Part shown: positions 15,140 to 23,447 of the stretch, piece by piece
Numbering within the stretch: position 1 is the stretch's first letter
Layout: every line of letters starts with the position of its first letter
NCBI RefSeq assembly: GCF_036250735.1
Contig: NZ_CP109430.1
Location: forward strand, 868,001-932,000
From: Streptosporangium sp. NBC_01495
Lineage (GTDB): Bacteria; Actinomycetota; Actinomycetes; Streptosporangiales; Streptosporangiaceae
Length of the DNA stretch: 64,000 nt
Reading direction: 5' to 3'
Position numbers and translations under genes: made by a program
Notes under the pieces: model-generated
What the model was told of the DNA's origin: nothing
The model's database searches: none
The model's input: the letters and a program-made list of their open reading frames with translations, nothing else

Positions 15140-15925
15140 ATGGACGAGCTCTTGATCGACCGGCGTGCCGACGGCGTCGCGGTGCTCACTCTGAACCGCC
15201 CCGACCGGCGCAACGCGATGACCGATGGAATGACCGCACGGTGGCGGCTGGCCATCGCCGATCTCGCGGCGGACCGCGACCTCCGATGTGTCGTCGTCAC
15301 CGGGGCGGGAAACGCGTTCTGCTCCGGGGGCGACCTGTCCTGGCTCGCCGAGCGGGCCGCCGAGGGAGTTCCCGCCCTGCGTGAGCGGATGCTCGGCTTC
15401 TACCGGACCTGGCTGGCGATCGCCGATCTGGAGGTGCCGACCATCGCCGCCGTCAACGGCGCGGCCGTCGGGGCGGGGCTGTGCCTCGCCCTCGCCTGCG
15501 ACCTGGTCTACGCCGCGGAGGAGGCCAAACTGCTCGTCCCCTTCACCTCACTCGGCCTGCATCCCGGCATGGCGGCCACCTACCTGCTGCCCAGGGTCGC
15601 CGGAGTGGGCGTGGCCAGGGAGATGCTGCTCACGGGGCGGACGTTGACGGGGGCGGAGGCCGCGCCCGCGGGGCTGGTGACCAGGGCGTTTCCTCGCGAG
15701 TCGCTGATGGCCGAGGTGATGGGGATCGCGTCGCGCACCGCGGCCAACGCGCCGGTCGCCACCCGGCTCACCAAGATCGCTCTAGCGGGTGGCGGGCACG
15801 CGGACCTCGACGCCGCGCTGCGCTGGGAGTCCCTCGCCCAGCCGGTCACGATGATCTCCGACGACATGCTTGAAGGGCTGGCAGCCCAGAGAGAACAGCG
15901 GGTCCCGCGTTTCGGCAACGCATGA
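15140..15925 (+). CDS. Enoyl-CoA hydratase/isomerase family protein
   Basis: 261 aa crotonase fold. The oxyanion-hole segments are GAGNAFCSGGDLSW and AAVNGAAVGAGLCLALACD; the second catalytic Glu region reads LGLHPGMAATYLLPR, with Gly-Met where many hydratases have Glu. It may therefore be a hydratase, an isomerase or another crotonase activity. The start ATG lacks a ribosome binding site but lies 7 nt after TACGCT, as in leaderless mRNAs. A single gene with no pathway neighbours. Confidence 0.8.
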   Translation: MDELLIDRRADGVAVLTLNRPDRRNAMTDGMTARWRLAIADLAADRDLRCVVVTGAGNAFCSGGDLSWLAERAAEGVPALRERMLGFYRTWLAIADLEVPTIAAVNGAAVGAGLCLALACDLVYAAEEAKLLVPFTSLGLHPGMAATYLLPRVAGVGVAREMLLTGRTLTGAEAAPAGLVTRAFPRESLMAEVMGIASRTAANAPVATRLTKIALAGGGHADLDAALRWESLAQPVTMISDDMLEGLAAQREQRVPRFGNA

Positions 15926-16066
15926 GACGGCTGATATCCAGGTTAATTAGATAAGTCACGGTCATAGTTGATCACCCGTGCTGAACAATCGGCGAACGGG
16001 GATTGACCAGCGGGAACGTGTTCTACCCCCTGGTGTGAATTCGTCATTCTCGGCTACCGTTCATAT

Positions 16067-16582
16067 GTGCCCCCCGAGACAGTCGAGGTCCGCCGCAGTT
16101 CTCGCCGCCGGCGGACGGTTTCTGCGTACCGCGACGGCGAGAAAACGATCGTGCTCCTCCCCGCCGGTCTGAGTAGCACCGATGAGGAACAATGGGTGCG
16201 CCGTATGCTCGATCGCCTCGCGGCCAAGGAACAGCGCAGACGTCCCTCCGACGACGATCTCCTCGATCGGGCCGTCGATCTGTCGGCCCGCTATCTGGGC
16301 GGAGAGGCGAAGCCGTCGAGCGTACGCTGGGTGGAGAACCAGCAACACCGCTGGGGCTCGTGCACCCCTGACCACGGGACCATCAGGATCTCCACGCGGC
16401 TGCGGGGCATGCCGTCGTGGGTGGTCGACTATGTGATCATGCATGAGCTCGTCCACCTGCTGGTGCCGAGCCACGGCTCACGCTTCTGGGCGCTTGTGGA
16501 ACGATATCCCAAGGCCGAGCGGGCGCGGGGCTTCCTGGAGGGATTCTCCACGGCGGCTCACGGTTCCGCGGAGGAATGTTGA
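16067..16582 (+). CDS. YgjP-like (M48-type) zinc metallopeptidase
   Basis: 171 aa. The motif IMHELVHLLVPSHGSRFW gives HExxH plus a downstream His, and QQHRWGSCTP is the family's conserved segment. It is the compact YgjP/DUF45 fold, cytosolic, with unknown substrate. GTG start lies 6 nt after TACCGT with no ribosome binding site. The stop overlaps the next gene by 7 nt. Confidence 0.8.
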   Translation: MPPETVEVRRSSRRRRTVSAYRDGEKTIVLLPAGLSSTDEEQWVRRMLDRLAAKEQRRRPSDDDLLDRAVDLSARYLGGEAKPSSVRWVENQQHRWGSCTPDHGTIRISTRLRGMPSWVVDYVIMHELVHLLVPSHGSRFWALVERYPKAERARGFLEGFSTAAHGSAEEC

Positions 16583-17178
16583 CGGAAGATCGAGTGGTGG
16601 CCGTCCTCGTCACGCCCTCCGTGGCGGACGCGGCCCCCCCGGGAGTCGACGCGGCCGACTTCCTCACGGCCGTCGCCGAAGACGCCTACGAGCTCGTCGC
16701 CGGGCTCGACTTCGTCTCACCTGTCGTGGTGACGAGCGTCCCCGGCATGGAAGAGATCGTCTGGCCGGGCACCCCGGTCGTCGAGATTCCCGATCTTTCA
16801 GGGAGTGCCCTGGTCGAGGCCGCCTTCGCGGCCCTGCCGTACGGTCGGCAGGCGGTCCTGCTGAGCGCCGACGCGCCCGACCTGCCCCCGTTGCTCATCG
16901 GCAAGCTCTTCCGCGAGCTGGGCCGGGCCAGGATCGCCGTTTGCCCGGATACCGGGGGCGGCACGGTGGCGTTCGCCGCCCACCTGCCCTATCCGGACTG
17001 GGCCGCGGTGGGCTTCGACGACCTCGACCCGGTCAAGGCACTACGCGCCTCCGCGCCCGGCAGCCGCATGGTCGCGAGGGGCCCCGGCTGGCACCGCCTG
17101 CGCACTCCTGGCGACATCCGTCTCCTCGACCCCGGTCTGGAGGGCTGGGACAACACCCGGGCCCTGCTCTCATCCTGA
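16576..17178 (+). CDS. Glycosyltransferase/nucleotidyltransferase-like hypothetical (DUF2064-like)
   Basis: 200 aa. The segment QAVLLSADAPDLPPLLIGKLFREL followed by VCPDTGGGTVAFAA resembles the GDSPDLP-type core of DUF2064/CofC-like nucleotidyltransferase folds. DAPDLP supplies the expected Asp. Overlaps the metallopeptidase stop by 7 nt, so it is co-transcribed and coupled. Function unknown. Confidence 0.6.
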   Translation: MLTEDRVVAVLVTPSVADAAPPGVDAADFLTAVAEDAYELVAGLDFVSPVVVTSVPGMEEIVWPGTPVVEIPDLSGSALVEAAFAALPYGRQAVLLSADAPDLPPLLIGKLFRELGRARIAVCPDTGGGTVAFAAHLPYPDWAAVGFDDLDPVKALRASAPGSRMVARGPGWHRLRTPGDIRLLDPGLEGWDNTRALLSS

Positions 17179-17180
17179 TC

Positions 17181-17219
17181 TCAGGAGCTCAGGAGCTCAG
17201 GAGCTCAGGAGCTCAGGAG
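17181..17219. repeat. 8-bp tandem repeat TCAGGAGC, about five copies
   Basis: TCAGGAGC is repeated four times and then truncated, directly after the stop of the preceding gene. The junctions form GAGCTC palindromes. Confidence 0.85.
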
Positions 17220-17312
17220 TGACCGGGTGCCGTAGCCGTTCGGGCGCCCTGAGCGCCCAAGCAGGCCAAGCGGGTCCGCAGCCCAAGGAAGTCAGAGAAA
17301 CCGAAGGGGCCG

Positions 17313-18359
17313 TCAGGACGGGGGCAGGCGCAGGTCCGCGAAGACCGCCCGATGGTCGGTGCCGGGAACGGTGTGCACGCTGACCGCGTTCACCCCCACC
17401 CGCCGGTCCGCCACGACGTGGTCGATCGTGATCAGCGCCGGGACGCGCTTGTTGACCGGCCAGGTGGGGGTGAGGCCCTCCCCGGCGCTGTCGGCCGCGT
17501 CCAGATAGCCGCGGCTCAGGAAACGGCGCATGGCCGCGTGGTCGAGGCTGGCGTTGAAGTCGCCCGCGAGGATGCGGATCGTGTCGGGCGCGGCGGAGGG
17601 CAGGGCGTCCAGCGCCGCCGTCCAGTCGTACACCTGCCTGCCCAGCGGCGGGAAGGGATGCACGTCGACGATCTCGACGGGCATGGCGCCGGGCACGGTC
17701 ATCGACGCGGCGGGCATGTTGTGCCCGATCGCCTCGAACAGGTTCTTCCTGGCGGTCAGCGGATACCGCGAGTACAGGCCGCTGCCGCCGGCGCTCCACT
17801 CCGGCTCCAGCACCTGGTACGGCATGATCTTCTCCAGCCCGGCCGTCTGGAACTTCTCGACCATCCCCGGGGTCAGCTCCTGGGTGCTGAACACGTCCGG
17901 GTCCAGCCGTCTGACCAGGTCCATCACCGCTTCGGGCTCGGCGTGCCCGAACAGCGTGTTGAGCGTCAGCACCCGCAGGGGCATTCCCACCACGGGGTCC
18001 CCGGAACGGAGGGCCCTGGGAAGCACGCTGAGGCCGAGCGCCGCGGTGGTGACCAGCGCCACCGCCGTCACCGCCCGGGTGCGGGTCAGCGCGGACAGCA
18101 GCACCGGTGCGAGCGAGGCCGCGGCCACGTACGGGGTGCCGGTCATGAGCTGGATGGTCAGCGAGTCGCGTTCGAGCCCGGCCACCCGGGCCATCGCCCA
18201 GGCGGCGAACGGGGTCACCGCGGCCCAGGCGAGGGTTTTGGGAATCCTCCGGCGCCGCCGTCGCCGCGCCGGCGGCACGACGGTGCCCCCGGTGCCCCCG
18301 GTGCCCCCGGTGCCCCCGGTGCCCCCGGCGCCCCTGTCAGCCACGATGTCCACGCTCAC
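17313..18359 (-). CDS. Membrane-associated endonuclease/exonuclease/phosphatase (EEP) family protein
   Basis: 348 aa. A Gly/Thr repeat (encoded by a 9-bp minisatellite) and a run of Arg precede two or three membrane segments (about residues 40-110). The EEP domain then shows LTLNTLFGH, STQELTPG, the phosphate-binding SGLYSRYP, LAGDFNAS and the C-terminal TDHRAVFADLRL. These are the Mg-dependent phosphoesterase residues. Substrate unknown; the catalytic domain would face outward or the membrane. GTG start at 18359 or 18353. Confidence 0.8.
   Translation of the reverse strand: MSVDIVADRGAGGTGGTGGTGGTGGTVVPPARRRRRRRIPKTLAWAAVTPFAAWAMARVAGLERDSLTIQLMTGTPYVAAASLAPVLLSALTRTRAVTAVALVTTAALGLSVLPRALRSGDPVVGMPLRVLTLNTLFGHAEPEAVMDLVRRLDPDVFSTQELTPGMVEKFQTAGLEKIMPYQVLEPEWSAGGSGLYSRYPLTARKNLFEAIGHNMPAASMTVPGAMPVEIVDVHPFPPLGRQVYDWTAALDALPSAAPDTIRILAGDFNASLDHAAMRRFLSRGYLDAADSAGEGLTPTWPVNKRVPALITIDHVVADRRVGVNAVSVHTVPGTDHRAVFADLRLPPS
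18282..18326. repeat. 9-bp minisatellite GGTGCCCCC, five copies
   Basis: Five exact copies lie inside the EEP gene and encode the repeated Gly-Gly-Thr near its N-terminus. Copy number changes would keep the reading frame. Confidence 0.9.
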
Positions 18360-18504
18360 AGTGCCCCGATCCGCTTCGTACAGCCTGATGAGGACGAAGG
18401 TATCCGGGGAAAGGTGAGACAAGCGTAAAACGGTCCAACGCCCTCGGGACATGCCCCGAGCAGGCCGGAACCGGTCGCGGAACCGTGCGAAGGCGAGCGT
18501 TCGA

Positions 18505-19050
18505 TTACCCGGAGCGCAGGACCTCGCGGGCGCGGCGGGCCAGGCGGCGGGTCGCCTCGTCGGAGAGCTCGGGGATCTCCTCCACCGGGAACCAGCGCAG
18601 GTCGAGCGACTCGGCACTGATCACGGCCTCGACGTCGGCGGGGGCGACGGCGCCGTACTCGACGTCGAGGTGGCTGCTGTGCGGCGGGTGGCACCAGACC
18701 ACGTGCCGGTCGAGCGCGAGCGGGCCCGGCAGCAGCCGCAGGCCCGGGATGCCGGACTCCTCGGTGGCCTCACGCAGCGCCACCGCCTCCAGGGAGGCGT
18801 CGCCGCGCTCGCAGTGGCCTCCCATGGGCAGCCACATCCCGGCCTTGGGGTGCAGCGTCAGCAGCACCCGCTCGCCGTCGTGGGAGAGCACCGCGGTCGT
18901 GGCCGTCAGGTGGCCGGTGACGCACTCGCGCCACATCGCGTCGTCATTGGCGTGGACGTGCTCCAGGAACTCCTTGCGGAGGATCTCCTCCTCCGCCGTG
19001 GGCGCGGTCCACCCCGTGAGCACGTCCTTCGCGTCGGCGCGCAGGCTCAC
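18505..19050 (-). CDS. Nudix hydrolase
   Basis: 181 aa. The Nudix box reads GGHCERGDASLEAVALREATEE plus SGI, with all catalytic Glu. N-terminal LEHVHANDDAMWRECVTGHLT is typical of actinobacterial members of unknown substrate. GTG start overlaps the stop of the upstream metalloprotease-like gene by 4 nt, so the two form an operon. Confidence 0.85.
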   Translation of the reverse strand: MSLRADAKDVLTGWTAPTAEEEILRKEFLEHVHANDDAMWRECVTGHLTATTAVLSHDGERVLLTLHPKAGMWLPMGGHCERGDASLEAVALREATEESGIPGLRLLPGPLALDRHVVWCHPPHSSHLDVEYGAVAPADVEAVISAESLDLRWFPVEEIPELSDEATRRLARRAREVLRSG

Positions 19051-20369
19051 GCGCCGCCGTCCCGGCCACTGTCCCGGCCACCGTCGTCCTCGTGGCCCTT
19101 CCCGTCGTCGCCCTCCTCGCCGGGGGCGGCCGGAGGCCGGGTCCCCTCCAGGGACGACAGGTCGAGCTCGGGCTCGCCCCGTACGAACCTCTCGGGGTTG
19201 TCGAGGTCGTCGGCGGTGGGCATCAGGTCGGGGTGGTTCCAGACCGCGTCGCGGCCGTCGACGCCCCGGTCGGCCTCCAGGGCCTGCCACAGGGCGGCGG
19301 CCTCGCGCAGGCGGCGGGGCCTGAGCTCGAGGCCGACGAGCGTGGCGAAGGTCTGCTCGGCGGGGCCGCCGGTCGCCCTGCGGCGCCGTACGGTCTCCGA
19401 CAGCGCGGTCGCCGAGGGGAGCTTGCCGTCCGCGGCGCCGTCCACGACGGTACCGACCCAGCCCTCGACCAGGGCGAGCATGGTCTCCAGCCGGGACAGG
19501 GCGGCCTTCTGCCGCTCGGTCTCCTCGGGCTTGAGCAGGTTGCCGCCGCTCAGCGCCTGCTGGAGCTGCTCGGGATTGTTGATGTCGAGCCCGCGGAGCT
19601 GCTCCTCCAGTGCGGACGCGTCCACCGTGATGCCCCTGGCGTACTCCTCCACGGCTCCGAGCAGGTGCGCGCGCAGCCACGGCACGTGCTGGAAAAGCCG
19701 GTGGTGGGCCGCCTCGCGCAGGGCGAGGTAGAGGCGGATCTCCTCGGCGGGGATCTCCAGGCCCTGGCTGAACGCCGCGACGCCGCCGGGCAGCAGGGCG
19801 GCGTTGTCCGACAGCGGCAGGCCGATGTCGGTGGAGCCGATCACCTCGAGGGCGAGCGAGCCGACGGCCTGGCCGATCTGCTGGCCGACCATCATGCCGC
19901 CCATCTGTTTCATCATCCCCATCAGCGGCCCGGCCATGGCCTGGGCCTCCGCGGGCAGACCGGTGGCGCCGAGCGTGCCGCTCATGGTCTCGACCATGCG
20001 GGCGGCGATCGGGTCACAGAGCTTCTGCCAGACCGGGACGGTCTTCTCGATCCACTCGGAACGGCTCCACGCCTGGGGGTTGCTCACCCCGCTCGGCAGG
20101 GAGGTGGCCTCGTTGAGCCATAGGTCGGCCAGATTCAGGGCGTCGACGATCTGGCGCCGCTCGCCTTCCATGACACTTGGATCGCCCTCGGCGACCACCA
20201 CGTGCCGTGCGATGTTCTTCGCCATGTCCCAGTTGACGGGACCTGAGGTCGGCGGAGCGGAGAGCATGTCGGCGAACTGGCGCATTGCCGCTGCGATCTG
20301 CTCCGGGTTGCCGAACATGGCGAACGGATTCTCGTTGGGGTCGTTTTCCCGACCTGGCAAGTCAGTCAC
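19047..20369 (-). CDS. Zinc-dependent metalloprotease-like protein (DUF2342 family)
   Basis: 440 aa. Characteristic segments are FAMFGNPEQIAAAMRQFADM, VNWDMAKNIARH and LALREAAHHRLFQHVPWL, which holds the EAxHHR metal motif, then a Gly/Met-rich MGMMKQMGGMM. The C-terminus is acidic and low in complexity. DUF2342 proteins are annotated as zinc-dependent metalloproteases, but substrate and activity are not established. Divergent from the epimerase-like gene and coupled to the Nudix gene. Confidence 0.8.
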   Translation of the reverse strand: MTDLPGRENDPNENPFAMFGNPEQIAAAMRQFADMLSAPPTSGPVNWDMAKNIARHVVVAEGDPSVMEGERRQIVDALNLADLWLNEATSLPSGVSNPQAWSRSEWIEKTVPVWQKLCDPIAARMVETMSGTLGATGLPAEAQAMAGPLMGMMKQMGGMMVGQQIGQAVGSLALEVIGSTDIGLPLSDNAALLPGGVAAFSQGLEIPAEEIRLYLALREAAHHRLFQHVPWLRAHLLGAVEEYARGITVDASALEEQLRGLDINNPEQLQQALSGGNLLKPEETERQKAALSRLETMLALVEGWVGTVVDGAADGKLPSATALSETVRRRRATGGPAEQTFATLVGLELRPRRLREAAALWQALEADRGVDGRDAVWNHPDLMPTADDLDNPERFVRGEPELDLSSLEGTRPPAAPGEEGDDGKGHEDDGGRDSGRDGGA

Positions 20370-20451
20370 CGCTCTACCTCGTGCAGGATGGAGGAGTCCA
20401 CATCCGCCACGTTATCCGTCGCATGGCGGGTCAGTGCAAAGTGAGGACCTG

Positions 20452-21522
20452 GTGCCTACCTCGAAACGCTCCCGGCCCCCCGTCGTCGCCGTCACCGGCG
20501 CCGCCTCGGGCCTAGGCCGTGCCTTCCTCGCGAAGGTCGCCTCGTCTGCGGATTTCCGCAGGGTCGTGGCCATCGACGAGCAGCGTGGTGATGTTCCCGA
20601 CGTCACCTGGCGGGTCCTCGATGTCCGAGATCCGCTCTTGGCGAACCGCATATCTGATATTGACGTGCTCGTGCATCTGGCGGCCGACTACGCGCTCGAC
20701 GCCAACCCTGCGGAGCGGCGCGCCTACAATCTGCGAGCGGCCCAGACGGTGCTCACCGCCAGCGCCGCCGCCCGGGTGCGGCGGGTCGTGCTGGTCACCA
20801 GCGCGATGGTGTACGGCGCCGTTCCCGACAATCCGGTCCCGCTGCCGGAGGGGTCGCCGGTCGCCGCCGAGCCCGACACGGGCATGGTCGGCGACCATCT
20901 GGAGATCGAGGCGCTCGCCCGGCGCTCCCTGCGCAGCCACCCCGGTCTCGGCGTGACCGTGGTCCGGCCCGCCGCCGTGGTCGGCCCCGGCGTCGACAGC
21001 GTGGTGACCCGGCACTTCGAGGCGCCCCGGCTGCTGACCGTCAAGGGATGCGACCCCCGCTGGCAGTTCTGCCACGTGGACGACCTCGTCTCGGCCCTTG
21101 AGATGGCGGCGCTCGGCACGGTCTCGGGGGTGGTGGCCGTCGGTGGCGAGGGCTGGCTGGAGCAGGAGCAGGTGGAGGAGATCTCCGGGCTGCGCAGGCT
21201 GGAGCTGCCCGCCGGGCTGACCTTCGGCACCGCCCAGCGCCTGCACCGCCTCGGCGTCACCCCGGCCCCGGCCGCCGATCTGCACTACGTCGTCTACCCG
21301 TGGGTGGTCGACTGCACCGCGCTGCGCGAGGCCGGATGGAAGCCGCTGTGGACCAACGAGGCCGCGTTCGAGCAGCTCCTGGAGCTGCGCGAGGGCAAGC
21401 ACGCCGTCGTGGGCCGCCGTCTGTCCGGCAAGGAGGCCACGCTCACCGCGGCCGGCGCCACCGTCGCCGTCCTCGGCACCGCGGCGATCGTCCGTGCCGC
21501 CCGCAAGAAGCGCCGCACCTGA
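20452..21522 (+). CDS. NAD-dependent epimerase/dehydratase-like protein with C-terminal membrane segment
   Basis: 356 aa extended SDR. The dinucleotide motif reads TGAASGLGRAF, an unusual variant of TGGxGxxG. VHLAADYALDANPAERRAYN and TSAMVYGAVPDN are the SDR landmarks, but the catalytic YxxxK is not clear: GDHLEIEALARR stands where YGxSK is expected. A hydrophobic helix (TAAGATVAVLGTAAIVRAA) and KKRR end the protein. It may bind sugar nucleotide without the usual chemistry. GTG 20452 is chosen for GAGGA just upstream. Confidence 0.7.
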   Translation: MPTSKRSRPPVVAVTGAASGLGRAFLAKVASSADFRRVVAIDEQRGDVPDVTWRVLDVRDPLLANRISDIDVLVHLAADYALDANPAERRAYNLRAAQTVLTASAAARVRRVVLVTSAMVYGAVPDNPVPLPEGSPVAAEPDTGMVGDHLEIEALARRSLRSHPGLGVTVVRPAAVVGPGVDSVVTRHFEAPRLLTVKGCDPRWQFCHVDDLVSALEMAALGTVSGVVAVGGEGWLEQEQVEEISGLRRLELPAGLTFGTAQRLHRLGVTPAPAADLHYVVYPWVVDCTALREAGWKPLWTNEAAFEQLLELREGKHAVVGRRLSGKEATLTAAGATVAVLGTAAIVRAARKKRRT

Positions 21523-21639
21523 CGTCCGCGCGGGGCGTACGGGCTCGTACGTCCAGGCGGAGGGCGGGGAACCTCGGGGCCCGCCCCCAAGCAGGTACGC
21601 GGCCGGAGGTCGTTTCTCCCTGGCGGTACGCTTTGCGGC

Positions 21640-22065
21640 GTGGATGTCATCCGGTTGCTCGATATTCGCGACAGCGCGCTGTCCGTCGACGAGGTGCTCG
21701 CCGCCGTCGGTGACCATGCCGCGGGCGGCACGACCGTCTTCGTCGGCACGGTACGCGAACAGGACCACGGCAAGCCGGTCACGAGCCTGTCCTACTCGGC
21801 GCATCCGAGCGCCGTGGACGAGCTTCGCCGGGTAGCCGAGAAGATCGCCACGGACTTCCCCGTGACCGCGCTGGCCGCCGTCCACCGGGTCGGCGACCTG
21901 GAACTCGGTGACGTCGCGGTCGTCGTGGCGGTCGCCGCGCCACATCGGGGCGAGGCGTTCGAGGCCTCCCGCAGGTTGATCGACGACCTCAAGAGCCAGG
22001 TCCCCATCTGGAAGAACCAGGTTTTCACCGATGGCTCCTCCGAGTGGGTGGGGGCCTGCGAGTGA
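21640..22065 (+). CDS. moaE: Molybdopterin synthase catalytic subunit MoaE
   Basis: 141 aa. GGTTVFVGTVREQDHGK is the substrate-binding segment and VPIWKNQVF carries the catalytic Lys; the C-terminus GSSEWVGACE fits MoaE. Together with MoaD it converts precursor Z to molybdopterin. No other moa gene lies nearby. GTG start 7 nt after TACGCT, no ribosome binding site. Confidence 0.9.
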   Translation: MDVIRLLDIRDSALSVDEVLAAVGDHAAGGTTVFVGTVREQDHGKPVTSLSYSAHPSAVDELRRVAEKIATDFPVTALAAVHRVGDLELGDVAVVVAVAAPHRGEAFEASRRLIDDLKSQVPIWKNQVFTDGSSEWVGACE

Positions 22066-22133
22066 GATCGGCCGTCGGCGCGGCGGCGTCCGGGTGCGGT
22101 TTCATGACCTGTCGTACGGCATAGGCTTTGTCC

Positions 22134-23180
22134 ATGTCCCGACGAGCGCTGACCCTCATGGTGGCGGGCTTCCTCACGCTCATGTTCGCGCTGGTCGGCG
22201 GCCTGCTGCCGGTGCCGTACGTCGTGCTGAGCCCCGGGCCGACCGAGAACACCATCGGCGACGTCGACGGCAAGCCGGTGATCAGCGTCGAGGGGCACCA
22301 GACGTACCCGACGGAGGGCAAGCTCAGCCTCGTCACCGTCGCCTACCAGGGCGGCCCCGGCACCAGGATCGACCTTTTCAGCGCGCTCAAGGGATGGATC
22401 GATCCCGCCATCGCGGTCGTGCCCGAGGAGACGATCTTCCCTCCGGCGACCACCGCGAAGGAGGTCGAGGAACAGAACACCCAGGAGATGACGAACTCCC
22501 AGGACGACGCGACCGCGGCGGCGCTGACGGAGTTGAAGATCCCCTACAGCTCGGTCGTGACCGTGGCCTCCACCGAGAAGGGCCTGCCGGCCGACGGGAA
22601 GTTCAAGATCGGCGACGAGATCGTCTCGGTGGACGGCACGCCCGTGTCCGACCGCGAGACCGTCTCCGCCTCGGTCCGCAGGCACAAGCCGGGTGAGCAG
22701 GTCAGTTTCGTCGTCAACCGGGGCGCCCAGAGCGTGACCGTCGCCGTCCCGACCGCCGCAGGCAAGGACGGTACCCCCATCGTGGGCATCACCATGCGGG
22801 TCGGCTACAAGTTCCCCTTCCAGGTCAAGATCAACGTCGGTGACGTCGGCGGGCCGAGCGCGGGGATGATGTTCTCCCTGGGCATCGTCGACAAGCTCAC
22901 CCCCGGGGCGTTGACCGGCGGCAGGTCCATCGCCGGGACCGGAACGATCACCGCGGAGGGCCAGGTCGGCCCGATCGGCGGCATCCAGCAGAAGATGGTC
23001 GGCGCCAGGAAGGCGGGGGCGACGGTCTTCCTGACCCCCGCGGAGAACTGCGCCGAGGCGGTCAAGGCGATTCCGTCCGGCCTCAGGCTGGTCAAGGTCG
23101 CGACCCTGCGCGAGGCCGTCCAGGCGGTCGACGCGATCCGCACCGGCTCGGGTTCCGTGCCGAGCTGCCCGGCCGGCTGA
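22134..23180 (+). CDS. Membrane PDZ/Lon-type serine protease (YlbL family)
   Basis: 348 aa. One N-terminal transmembrane segment (LTLMVAGFLTLMFALVGGLL), a PDZ domain around residues 120-210 (ADGKFKIGDEIVSVDGTPV), and a Lon S16 domain with catalytic Ser in GGPSAGMMFS and Lys in IGGIQQKMVGA. It is anchored with the protease outside the membrane. Substrates are unknown. ATG 22134 lies 6 nt after TAGGCT; TTG 22128 abuts that element and is rejected. Confidence 0.85.
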   Translation: MSRRALTLMVAGFLTLMFALVGGLLPVPYVVLSPGPTENTIGDVDGKPVISVEGHQTYPTEGKLSLVTVAYQGGPGTRIDLFSALKGWIDPAIAVVPEETIFPPATTAKEVEEQNTQEMTNSQDDATAAALTELKIPYSSVVTVASTEKGLPADGKFKIGDEIVSVDGTPVSDRETVSASVRRHKPGEQVSFVVNRGAQSVTVAVPTAAGKDGTPIVGITMRVGYKFPFQVKINVGDVGGPSAGMMFSLGIVDKLTPGALTGGRSIAGTGTITAEGQVGPIGGIQQKMVGARKAGATVFLTPAENCAEAVKAIPSGLRLVKVATLREAVQAVDAIRTGSGSVPSCPAG

Positions 23181-23447
23181 CCCCCGAACCGGGCGGGCCG
23201 ACCCCGGAATCGGGCGGAAGAAGAAGCCCGAAAAGCGGGACGCGGCATCCGATTAGGTAAAAAGATCTGGTTTTCCGGTCCCGGACCTCGTCACGGGGCA
23301 CTCATCAGGGCTCTCGTACGTTGGACCTGTGGACCCGAGACCAGCGGGTGTTGTGGCCGGACCGTGCCCGAAAGGCTGAACGCGACCCAACTCTCGCCGG
23401 TGTAGGTTGCCAGACACGGACCGTGCTCTTACGACAAGGGGTTGGCC

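Noticed and set aside
17181-17219. Possible attachment site or transposon end in the TCAGGAGC repeats
   Set aside because: Simple 8-bp slippage repeat; no integrase, tRNA or inverted ends nearby.
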